Shown one piece after another: positions 31,701 through 40,579 of a stretch of 64,000 bases of DNA. Position 1 is the first letter of the stretch; every line of letters begins with the position of its first letter. Origin of the DNA: Zantedeschia hybrid cultivar (taxonomy: Eukaryota > Streptophyta > Magnoliopsida > Alismatales > Araceae); contig JARZZO010000012.1 in assembly GCA_030544215.1 (NCBI GenBank), positions 40,959,194 through 41,023,193 of the forward strand, written 5' to 3'. A program made the translations under genes and the position numbers. The notes beneath the pieces are model-generated. The model was not told where the DNA came from, did not search any database, and worked only from the letters and a program-made list of their open reading frames with translations.

Positions 31701-32572
31701 TGCCTGGGCCTGCTGCTGCTGCTGCTGCCACTACTGCTGCCACCACCCCTGAAGAATCTCCTGAATCGGGAGCCGAGAGAAGACGATCCCGATCCGACAG
31801 AAGGAGCCGGTGCCGCTGCCTTACCCCTGCCTCGCGCTGGCCCCTGAACAGTCTGCCCTCTCTCCCGGGCCGACTGGATCTGCTGAGCCTCTACAGCTGC
31901 TGCACGCCTAACTGCTGACGCCAAGTCTGTACAACAATGGGACGCCACGAAGTTCCTCAAACTGAGCCTAAGCCCATCCACAAACCTCTCCGTACGACGC
32001 ACCTCGTCTTCAGATATAAAAGGCACGAACCGTCCCAGCGAAACAAACTTCGCCTCGTACTCAAGTACCGTCATACTCCCCTGCGTCAGATCCATAAATT
32101 CCCTTTCCTTGGCTCGTTGGACATGTCTAGGGAAATATTGTGCATTGAACTCCTTGACAAAGGTCTCCCAAGAAATTTCCCTAAGACTCCTGTCCCCATA
32201 AGATAAACTCTTCAGTGTGGTCCACCAGTCATAGGCGCTATCCTTCAGCATGAAGGTAGCCAGCGGGGTCCTCTCTACTGCTGCACAGTCCATAGTATCA
32301 AAAGTCTTCTCAATCTCTCTAAGCCAATGAATGGCCTCGTCAGGGTCGGGACGACCGGTGAAGTGAGGTGGCCTCAGCTTCAAGAACCTCTCAAGTGTAG
32401 CTGTGGTCCCTCCCCGAGCACTAGAACCCTCGCTAGGATCTCGAGTCTGATATCGAGCCATAGTATCCATCATGGCCTCCATAAACTGCTCAACACTCGG
32501 CCTCCCTGCCTCGGACCCACTAGGGGCATCTCCCCGCTCTCGAATAACTGGCATCCTCTTCCTGGGAGCCAT
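28622..32572 (-). CDS. Gag-pol polyprotein of element T (1316 residues)
   Basis: Domains in order: retrotransposon gag about 60-230; Ser/Gly/Gln-rich linker; zinc knuckle CFTCGQQGHLARQC (332-345) after a second cysteine-rich half-motif (313-325); aspartic protease with LIDSGASHSF (395-404); reverse transcriptase about 580-760 with catalytic FVDDILIYS (D734, D735); RNase H from about 870 (YSDAS, D881); integrase zinc region (H1087, H1094, C1124, C1127) and catalytic D1157, D1218, E1254 in D-D-35-E spacing. All catalytic residues are present. The frame leaves the family sequence at about residue 1305, where a short indel ends the ORF at LVRDR. The ATG at 32572 lies about 150 bases from the primer site. 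Confidence 0.96.
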   Translation of the reverse strand: MAPRKRMPVIRERGDAPSGSEAGRPSVEQFMEAMMDTMARYQTRDPSEGSSARGGTTATLERFLKLRPPHFTGRPDPDEAIHWLREIEKTFDTMDCAAVERTPLATFMLKDSAYDWWTTLKSLSYGDRSLREISWETFVKEFNAQYFPRHVQRAKEREFMDLTQGSMTVLEYEAKFVSLGRFVPFISEDEVRRTERFVDGLRLSLRNFVASHCCTDLASAVRRAAAVEAQQIQSARERGQTVQGPARGRGKAAAPAPSVGSGSSSLGSRFRRFFRGGGSSSGSSSSSRPRQGQQSQTVSSAQQEPAQRLPAVCQQCGGAHGGAQCPTLPRRCFTCGQQGHLARQCPQGHSQGQGHGDQKKPRTQGRVLAITRRETRASNLVEGTLSVLGNSAHVLIDSGASHSFISEQFLDILSAPIVELSDGLMVEVPSGDFMISYNCLRDIPLTIEGHVLPAQLVVLAIRDLDIILGMDWLEAFYAEVDCHRKRVRFSIPDIPTFFFQGIRLSSRGILISAFKARRLLADGCEAFLASVVVSDVRACPSPWEVSVVCEFVDVFPEELPGLPPQREVEFTIELAPGTAPLSKAPYRMAPAELAELKAQLQELLDKGFIRPSTSPWGAPVLFVRKKDGSLRLCIDYRQLNQVTIKNKYPLPRIDDLMDQLQTARVFSKIDLRAGYYQMRIKDVDVSKTAFRTRYGHYEFLVMPFGLTNAPAAFMDLMNRVFRTYLDQFVVVFVDDILIYSSSEEEHAAHLRAVLQVLREHQLYAKFNKCEFWLNEVHFLGHVISGKGIAVDPAKIEAVMDWSRPTSVTEIRSFLGLAGYYRRFVQGFSSIAAPLSRLTRKGVRFVWTEDCEQSFIELKTRLTSAPVLVIPSGSGGFVVYSDASRRGLGAVLMQHGRVVAYASRQLKRHEENYPTHDLELAAVVFALKIWRHYLYGEKFQVFTDHKSLKYVFTQRDLNLRQRRWMEFIKDYDFDLSYHQGKANVVADALSRKTVMSYLMIRERKLFEQVVESSFRVPREEDRAVLVSLTVRPAVYHAVIEAQRADAVLPQILQRPEVELWDDGTVRFRGRLYVPTEEDVRRCVLDEAHRSRYAVHPGTTKMYHCLRRHFWWPGMKRDVAEYVARCMTCQQVKAEHQRPGGLLQPLPIPEWKWEHVTMDFVMGLPASPSRRDAIWVIVDRLTKSAHFLAIRKDWSVGKLAKLYVDRIISLHGIPLSIVSDRDPRFTSRFWKSFQQALGTQLAFSSAYHPETDGQSERTIQTLEDMLRACCLDWGGSWEQHLSTVEFAYNNSYHSSIGMVPYEALYGRLSISGVLVRDR

Positions 32573-32713
32573 CTACTCGCCTACAATTACAAAATCAAAA
32601 GTTCTAATTAGAGTCCTAAAACCTATGGTACCACCGTGCCTGTACGGGATAATGTATTTATTTGCCGAATTACAACATTTAACCTAGTTATTTATTTATT
32701 TGCCAGACCGTAT

Positions 32714-32725
32714 GCTCTGATACCA
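32714..32725 (-). other. Primer binding site of element T
   Basis: The plus strand GCTCTGATACCA is TGGTATCAGAGC on the element strand, complementary to initiator tRNA-Met. It lies two bases from the 5' LTR. Confidence 0.93.
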
Positions 32726-32727
32726 AC

Positions 32728-35045
32728 TGTAACGACCCGCCACCCTATAATCGGGGATCCGATTACTAAATGGGTACCGAATCATTAATTTGGGACCAAA
32801 CCAGGATCTAGTAAGTCTGGGAAATAAATAATAAACTAAGCTAAACATTCACATCGCATTGACTTGAAATAAAAGTGCAGGGATTAAAATTATTACAATG
32901 CGACTCGATACAGCAAATAATTACATTCTCCAACAGAAGGAAATAATTAAACATACAGGCCAAAGATAAATAACAACTACATCAGGGCATACCCCGGAAC
33001 AACCGCTGAAGGCACACCACCCGGCCGCACACGCTGCTCTAAGTCTGCTGGGAGTCCTCACCTGAAAACCGCAGGGGTGAGTCTCAAGACAAGACTCAGT
33101 AGGGATCCTTCGATCCCCACTGCCCACGCACACACCCACAAGTGCAAAGTACTGCTAACAGTGGAATAACAAGTGTAGTGGCAGGTATGATATCTAATTC
33201 TCTACGTGAGAACACATGCAGTCGAAATATAATAATCATGCACATTCTAAATCAGCCGTAAGAAAACCCACAACTGCCGTCTCGATAGAACTCGCCGACC
33301 GTACAAACAACGGTGAGAAAAACCTCGACCCGCTGAGACCAAGGAGCAGCCCCTCGGATAGCACGCTCGCTACTCCGGCCCAACTGGCTCAGGTGACTAC
33401 CCCTTCCCTCAGTATGAGTGACTCTCCGAATGTACCACTCCGACACCGGTACTAGCTGACCCCGGGGTTCACCAGGTGACCCTCTCTCACTAGGCGTCAC
33501 CCCACCCACGCCCCCACCAGCACAGGGTGATAAAGCGCTACAATGTCACTCCAGGTCCACAGTAACACAAAACCCAGCACAGTACGATCCGGTCACGTGA
33601 AAACTCCGCGATCGCATAATACACACAATAGTATCACCCGGTCATGCAGAATCCATCTCTACCGCGTACACCAAAATATGCACTAACCATCTATCTAGCA
33701 GTATGAACACATTTTACTGGCATGAATTAGTGAGGTTCTGTCTTGAATCGCGTCGCCCAAGGCCGACGCCATTCAAGCTCCATGTATAGGTTCATATAAA
33801 TCAGTCTTCAGAATCTGGCCTTAAAAGGCGTCGACACCAGAGGACGCCGTTTAAAAGGCGTCGACATCCTCAGACGCCATTCAGCACAGAAAACCAGGAT
33901 TTTCCGAAATCTTTAAACAGGGGATTTCTGCCTTAAAAGGCGTCATGGCTACCCGACGCTATTCAAAACGCATCGACCACCCATGACGTCTTTTAGTCCC
34001 AGAATCCCAAACTGGCAGACTCTCAGTCAGGCGATTCCTGTCTAAAAGGCGTCGTGATGGCCCGACGCCCTTTGAAAAGGCGTCGTCCATGCACGACGTC
34101 TTTCAACCCAGGAACCAGAGTTGCCATGAGCCCGAGGGCTCCCCTTTTCAACCCAAACAGCCCCAAAATACCTAAAAACGGAGGAGAAAGAGGGGCACAC
34201 AATCCATAGGAAATCTTAATCATAGCAAATCCCCCATATCATCAAAAGAACTCCTAAACATGCTCATTCTACCCCCCCAAAACCAAGGATCCACAACATG
34301 CGTAAACGGGGAAAAACATGGTTTAAACACAAAGCCGTGGGAACCGTCACCCTACCGGACACTCGAACGCCTCCGAGCTTCAAGCCGTCCGCCTGTCTCG
34401 CCCCACGCCGCCGCCGGTACCGCCGAGGTCGTCCTAGCCCCACCGTGACGTCGGCCGCCGTCCGGAGAGTAGAACGCCGCAGTGGAAGTGGAGGTGGTAG
34501 GGGTAGGAGCCAGGTAGAGGATGGAGTGGAGGGAGAGGCGAAATGGTGTGAGGAAAAGAGGGAGGAGGAGGGGGTCGCCGCCGTCGCCGGAGGAGAAGGA
34601 GAGAAGGAGAGTAGGAGAAAATGAGGGAAAGAAGGAGGGCTCGCGGGGTTAACCAGAAACTGGCTAAAACGCGTCGACATGTACGGACGCCTTTCAGGTG
34701 ACATGACGGCCGCTCTGACAAGATTCTGAAACGCGTCGTCCTTCACAGACGCCATTCAGACAACTTGTCAGGGCCGTACTCTGACACACCCAGAGTCTCA
34801 GTCTAGAAGGCGTCGACCCACACGGACGCCGTTCAGACGACCTGACAGGGCTGGACTCTCGCGGCCCGAGGTCAGGCCACGTGGCACCCACGTGGCAGAA
34901 CCTGAAACGCGTCTGCCACGGTGGACGCCGTTTAAAAGGCGTCTCGGGGTCCTGACGCGATTCGACTCAGAACCCCCGCCCCTCACCAGGGCTAGAGCTA
35001 CTGGGCCCGACCCGAAAACCGGATCCGAAAGTCTCGGTCCTTACA
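32728..35045 (-). repeat. 5' LTR of element T (2318 bp)
   Basis: Plus-strand start TGTAACGACCCGCC, end GAAAGTCTCGGTCCTTACA. Differs from the 3' LTR by scattered substitutions and by the absence of about 24 bases in the CGCCCCCACCGG repeat region near 33510. It contains the same two dyad clusters. Confidence 0.95.
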
Positions 35046-35706
35046 GTTGACCTTAAGCTTAGGAAGACCCAATAAGAGTTCGGCATCTTCTAAGAGGATG
35101 GTGGCTTCGAACGTGGCAAAGAGGAAAGTATGAGTTTGTGGATGCCATAGTTTGACTAAAGCACCCATTGCGGCCCAATCCACACTTGTACTTTTGTAAT
35201 GTTTGGTATGGATCACCAATCCTTGGATATGCCATTTCGATACATAAGATTGCATGGAGAGATTGATCTTGTTAACTAGCTTTTGAACCCATGGAAGTGA
35301 AGAAAATCTTCTTGGACCAGGAAAGAAAGGATATCCCTAGATAAAGAAAGAAATTGGAATAGTTCTATCATGCCCATAAAGAATTGGAATATGGAGAACA
35401 TGTAGAGAGTTGCATAGAAAAAATTTATTAGAGGAGAGATTAGCTTACTTGTAAGTTAGGATCTCGCCCACTTAGATGATCTTTTACCTCGGAAAACTTT
35501 TCAATTGCCTTTCTCATCCTCTTGTTTGAAGTAGAACCCACCCTCCTTGATTTGATTTCCTTGACTTCTTCTTGTTCTTCACCTCTTCTTCTTGAGCTTC
35601 GGAGAAAATCATTTACCTTTCTCTCTTGATTGCTTGTTGTAATGCTTTGACATGAAGAGAGGGAGATTTTATAGAGTGATTTACGAGATTGGCAAGCCCT
35701 TTCCAA
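35046..35706 (-). pseudogene. N-terminal part of the antisense DUF7745/plant-mobile-domain-like ORF of element E
   Basis: ORF 35706-35440 starts MERACQSRKSLYK and is Lys/Arg/Glu-rich (RRRGEEQEEVKEIKSRR). After stops near 35440 and 35340 the frame continues as GYPFFPGPRRFSSLPWVQKLV and ORF 35255-34998: SVDWAAMGALVKLWHPQTHTF and ATILLEDAELLLGLPKLK, the pattern of DUF7745/plant mobile domain proteins (a hydrophobic block, a Phe-X-Phe, then EDxxxLLGLP). Reading passes in frame through the GTTGA duplication of element T to 25638. Broken by several stops; the original function in the element is unknown. Confidence 0.6.
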
Positions 35707-36869
35707 ATTGGAAGAGGGATGTGCATTAAGGCAAGCAGAGTTCGGATTGGAGACAGAACAGAGAACAATTTCTGTAACTTAAATGACGTATGGACGGGGC
35801 GACGTCATTTAAATGACGTATACGAACAGCGACGCTATTTGATGAGTTTTCTGAATATCTGTTATTTTTCCGAAAATCCATAATTGCATGATATTTAATT
35901 TGCTTGAAGTTACTGAAGAAATTCTGAGTGCAGAAAATAGCAAGAAGGTGAAAATGAAGCTGAGAATTTCACTAAGGTCTCACTGTGGGAAGTTTCACTG
36001 AGTCCCAACCGTGACCAAAAAGACGGTTATCTCTATCCTGTATTCCTTTATGTAATTGATTTGCATTATCATTATTATATGATAAATATCTATTAGAGCA
36101 CATCAAGGACCTTGAGGTTTTGATGAAACTGGAATTTGAGTTCTCCTCCAACAAAAACGGTGATAATTCCAGAGGATTCTTAATCGCATGGATAGGCCGT
36201 TAATTGTTAATTAACGAGGACGATGGTTCCGCTTTTGTTAACAATGCGTGGACAAACGAGCTTCGACTTAGCACTGAATTACAAGAATTAGTATCTTTAC
36301 TCATTGATGACAATTTAACAATATTATCCTTGATGAATTTATATTTTATTTTATTTTATGTTTTCCTTTAGCCCAACATGCATTATGTAGGACTTTGATA
36401 TAATTGTGATAAGAATTAATTCCTGATTTAATTTCAGACTAGTGATCCAATAAATCCTAACGTGATATGAAATATTCCATTCTGAGTTGAGTATCTCAAT
36501 TATCTTTGAGGTTCACTTGAAGATATCATTGGAATTCTATCCTTTCTTGGATTTCTCACCCCAACATTTCTTGTTTCCTTTTAAGATCCGTTATGATTGC
36601 AGCACTTCCACATTGACTGGTAACCGCTCTTCATAACGAAACCTGTAGGGTTTGTGACCTAGGGTACTTCCCAATCACGGAGGTTGATCGACCTTTTGTT
36701 TCCTTCATCCAGACAGGATTGATTCTATCGATATTTTCGAGTTATCTTTACTTATTGTTTTAAGAAAGATTCCTATTATGTAATGTTGAGAGCGTGTCAC
36801 ATCACACCTTGGCATCATCTTTTCAGTACATTTCACTCCCTTGCAAAGCCAATGCCAAGGTGGGGCAAC
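35707..36869 (+). other. Element E interior between the antisense ORF and the 3' LTR, ending in a polypurine tract
   Basis: No coding signal. Two dyads of the GCGTC-N10-GACGC type (ACGTA 35786-35790 with GACGT 35801-35805; ACGTA 35816-35820 with GACGC 35831-35835) lie about 80-130 bases upstream of the antisense ORF start, a promoter-like position. At the other end CCAAGGTGGGGCAAC (about 36855-36869) directly precedes the LTR and fits a polypurine tract for a plus-strand element. Confidence 0.6.
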
Positions 36870-37579
36870 TGTAGACACTTTAATTTTGACATCATATTGA
36901 GTAAATTTCATGTTATAATGATAATGCCCCAGAATGGTCTGATGTCTAATCATTAATTAATTTTTATTGATTTTCTCTTGAGATTGGTTGAATCACGTCG
37001 CTCAGGCACGATGCCATTTGGATTCTTAGCAGAAATTAGTAAATTTAGGAGGATTTAACTGAATAGCGTCGCCTGTGGACGACGCTATTTAAGTCCTAAT
37101 CCGCCTAGGTTACGATTTCTAATTCTAGTTAATTTCCTAAATTATCTAAAGAACGTCACCCCTGAGAAACATGATTTAGGTTTCCTAATTGTTTTGGGTT
37201 TTCCTTTCCAAATTTATTTCCATTCTGGCCGCATTAATTAAATAAAAGACGTCCCCCCTGAAGTGACGCATTTTAAGAGTTTCCTGATAAACATGATTTG
37301 GCCAAGATAATCTAATTCCAGAGGTTGGAAGGGTTTTCAATTCCCTTCATAATCATCCAGGGCAAGTCCGAGCCGCGAGAAAGCCCTTTTGAAGCTTAAA
37401 ATATTATAAAATATAATCTTATAAATAAAACATCTTTTGGACCTTTGAAAAATGTTGGCTATTAGAGAATTTAGAGCTTCCTACAAGGTTTTTGAAGACC
37501 CTTAAGAAGAAAAACGTAGACAGTAAGGGAAGCTTGATCTTCTTCATCCCCTTCACAATTTGAAGCCCATTAAGACCAA

Positions 37580-39218
37580 TGTAGGCGCCCGGAACGTTCC
37601 CCGTCGCCGCGGCTGCGGGCTTCGGGCAAGGGTTCGTCTCCGTTCGTCTTAGCACTGTGGCGATTAAAAGGGGGGTTAGAATTTAAAGTGTGATCGCCAG
37701 GAGCATTACCTTTCGATCCCTGTGCTCCGCAGGAGTGTAGAAGTTGATCGCGCGTTTTGTAGGAGCGGGAGATGCTGGTTTCTCCTTCTCTTCCTCCGGC
37801 CGGCCAGAGGAGGAGAGCCCGGTACTCTGCACACGTGAATGTGGTAAGGATCCCCTGAAAGAATAGACAAAGAAAGAATAACCCGATTAGGAATATTTGG
37901 TGCAGGATCTACTCATAAAGATGTAAAAAACTAACTGAAATCAGAGGGGAACGCACCGGATAGGTGGGGGGGAGGGAAGGTGACCATATGTTATGGCCAC
38001 CCACCTCCCGATTTTTTGTTTAGAACCTCTGGGGGTAAATAGGGTGCTAAGTCATTCTAGGATGCATGCATGCAGATAAGTGCTCGTGTGTGAAAAGAAA
38101 ATGATGTGTTGAAGGTAAAAGAGAGTGAAAGAGGGAGAATGTTACGGCATGGACGGAATTTGGAAATGCAATGAAGTGAAAAAAGTGAAAAGTAAAAGAG
38201 GGTTAGGAAGACAAGCCCATTTGGAGTGACGATCCTCCTGAAACAGCCTTCTGACTCTTTGCCCGCTTGCCAGCCTTCTCTGAGCCTTCCTTCCAAGAAG
38301 CCACCTCTTAACCCCAGAAAATCCTTAACCCCTTGCTCGAGAGAATGTGGGGGGGTTTAAATAGGCGAAAGAAAAAAGGGGAGAAAACAGGGGTCTAAAT
38401 CCCCGTAAATCACCCTTCAACCAATAGGGAGTGGTCAAGGGCTGGAGGTAGTGGACGCGGCAGTCGCCGGAGTGGGGAGTGGTCGGAGTAGTGGGGGACG
38501 AGGGCGGCGAGTAGAGGAGATCATGGGGAAGACGGAGTCAAGGGGGTGGTTAAGGAGTGGACGGCCAGGTGACATGCCTTCCATTCTTGTGGTGGAAGGC
38601 GGCCCGGCTGGCCTTCGAAGGGGGTGGAAGGCGAGGGGTGGCCTTCGAAGGTGGTGGAAGGCAAGGGGTGGCCTTCGAAGATGGTGGAAGGTAAGGGAGC
38701 TGGCCTTCCACGAAAAGATGGTGAAAAGTGAAAAAGGCGGCTAAAACGGTGGAAGGCAAGGTAGCTGGCCTTCGAAGGGGGTAGAAGGCGGGGGGTGGCC
38801 TTCGAAGGGGTTGGAAGGCGGACTGGCTGGCCTTCCACGAAAAGGTGAAAAGGGTGGCCAAAAGGGTGGAAGGCAAGGTGGCTGGCCTTCGAAGGTGGTG
38901 GAAGGCGAGGGGTGGCCTTCGAAGGGGGTGGAAGGCGGACTGGCTGGCCTTCTACGAAAAAGGTGAAAATGGTGGCCAAAAGGGTGGAAGGCAAGGTGGC
39001 TGGCCTTCGAAGGTGGTGGAAGGCGAGGGGTGGCCTTCGAAGGGGGTGGAAGGCGGACTGGCTGGCCTTCCACGAAAAAGGTGGCTAGAGTCGGGATTTG
39101 GTTAATGGGCCTAGCTGGTAGTGGGCTGAGATGGCTGGAATGAGGGGATTTTGGTGATGAAGGGCTAATGATGGGTTGGGTTCATGACCAAAAGGGTGGT
39201 CCAAAATCGGTGTCTACA
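37580..39218 (-). repeat. Solo LTR S (C-type), 1639 bp, target duplication ACCAA
   Basis: Plus-strand TGTAGGCGCCCGGAACG to AAAATCGGTGTCTACA, flanked by ACCAA at 37575-37579 and 39219-39223. It matches the LTR of element C over its length, with better preserved ends. No internal sequence. The palindrome near 37786-37817 and the GGAAGGC/GCCTTCC array at 38555-39085 are present. Confidence 0.94.
38555..39085. repeat. GGTGGAAGGC...GGCCTTCG array in solo LTR S
   Basis: Same design as 18664-19160: GAAGG and CCTTC half-sites 10 or 12 bases apart. Here most linkers read GAAGGTGGTGG or GAAGGGGGTGG, so linker sequence differs from the C copy while the half-sites and spacing are kept. Longer sub-blocks with AAAGGTGAAAA and GGTGGCCAAAA repeat at roughly 115-125 bp. 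Confidence 0.85.
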
Positions 39219-39789
39219 ACCAAGGCTATGGAGGAGCCATCCTTTTCCTCTCTTCTTGATCTTTTTCATTGAATTTTGAGAAAGTTCATATAGTTTAAAT
39301 TTCTTTTTTTTTTTACATAGTTCTTCATTACATCAATTCATTACACACATCATTTCATCTTTTCCCTGCCTATGCATCCTTTAGGGGTTTAAAAGAACAC
39401 AAAACAAGTAACTTCTTTTGTTTAGTTGCATGATAATTTTATTGGATAGAATAGATACTACCTCTCTTTAGTTCTAATTTATTTGTTTTCTTTTGTTTTC
39501 AATCTTTCTTGCAAGGTTTGTAAGAGATTTAGAAGAAAGTTTGGAGTTTAGACGGAAGAAGAAACATCCCCAAAGAACAAGAGTAAAAGAAAGAGAAGGC
39601 TCTTTTCTTTCAGCCGGCCGAAAGAGAGGAACAAAAGAACCCCACGTTCTCCCGATTTGCAAGGTTAGTAAGCGATCACTTTTTCTTTGAAACCCTTGGT
39701 TTCTAGCGATTACAATTTCTTTCATATTATTAATCATAGTAAACATATGATAGCAATGATAAACACACACACTCTTTTTTAGCACTACA

Positions 39790-40579
39790 GCTATAATCCT
39801 TCGTCCGCACAATGTTCTCGAGTTAACTTAGGGTATGGTCAACTGTTAAATCCTAGATAGTCAACTCACTTGAATCAGACTTCGCTGTACAATATCCGAA
39901 AATACCTTTTCTGATATTGTATCTGCTCTTACCAGAGACTCCTGCGGATTTATTCTAGAGCATTCTCTCTCTAGTTACCTGAGAAGGAACGATCCTATAT
40001 TGAACACACAATCACCTTCGAAGGTCCTCTGCTGGACATGATCCTTGACTATTAGAAATCCCGTAGATAGGGATTCGTAAGCTAAGGTCAAAGTCCAGAA
40101 GTTCACCGATAAGATGTCTTTGGTGTCTCAAGTCCAAGGACCAACCACGCCACTGTGATAATGAATCAAGCCAGTTAACAGTCAGGTAAATTACCATTCA
40201 ATGATTCATGTCGGATCAGTTCAGTGAACTCATTTCCCAATGAGCACCTATAGGTTTACCATTGTGTCTCCACACAAGTGACTAATGAGATTAGTCACCC
40301 TCATCATATGAGCTAGAATAACATGTACTAGTCCTACCGGATGTTTGATGTTTTTCTCAAACATCCTACGACTAAGAACAATTAAGAATATGTGTTTATA
40401 TGTCATTAGTCTCATTATTATGATCTTATCATAATCCGATGACTATTGTATACATTCAAGGACTTCATTATTTGTACTTATAAATATGCTAATCTACATA
40501 ACAAATAAATGTCATTTATTAGTGAACAAGATTGAAATAGGTGCCTTATGATTGGCTGTAAGGACACCTATATCCATCA
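39790..40579 (-). repeat. 3' LTR remnant of element P
   Basis: Begins in mid-LTR at GCTATAATCCTTCGTCCGC, which matches 24034 onward in solo LTR F, and ends CACCTATATCCATCA at 40579, the LTR start on the minus strand. The missing part should lie beyond the left end of element E. Confidence 0.85.

Larger units (their letters stand above)
25639..35045 (-). mobile_element. Element T: full-length Tekay/Del-type Ty3/gypsy chromovirus, 9407 bp, target duplication GTTGA
   Basis: Complete: two LTRs of 2342 and 2318 bp, primer site, gag-pol, chromodomain-like tail, polypurine tract, and GTTGA at 25634-25638 and 35046-35050. The two LTRs are nearly identical by eye (scattered substitutions and one 24-base length difference near 26430/33510), so it is the youngest-looking element in the window. 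One frame break near 28665-28685 separates the integrase core from its C-terminal domain. It interrupts the antisense ORF of element E and removing it restores that frame. Confidence 0.96.
22201..39789 (+). mobile_element. Element E: Tat-like gypsy element, 3' part with antisense ORFs, carrying nested insertions
   Basis: The right end is a plus-strand LTR (36870-39789, with solo LTR S inside) preceded by a polypurine tract. Removing insertions T and F leaves about 3.7 kb between the G insertion and the LTR, and the only coding signal in it reads on the minus strand. Extra antisense ORFs between pol and the 3' LTR are known in several Tat-lineage elements (family knowledge), so I assign these ORFs to E. 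The alternative is an unrelated element or captured gene lying there. E lies in the 3' LTR of element P; GCTAT (39790-39794) should be the target duplication. Confidence 0.65.
36870..39789 (+). repeat. 3' LTR of element E (about 1276 bp without insert), split by solo LTR S
   Basis: Starts TGTAGACACTTTAATTTTGAC and ends TTTTTTAGCACTACA. Removing S and one copy of its target duplication leaves about 1276 bp, close to the 1299-bp LTR of element B, and the two align from end to end in opposite orientation. Four dyads lie between about 36990 and 37275 (for example GCGTC 37066-37070, GACGC 37081-37085). The end-region palindrome is at about 39601-39630. Confidence 0.88.

Noticed and set aside
38451..39105. 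Overlapping ORFs on both strands in solo LTR S
   Set aside because: Same array effect as in LTR C.
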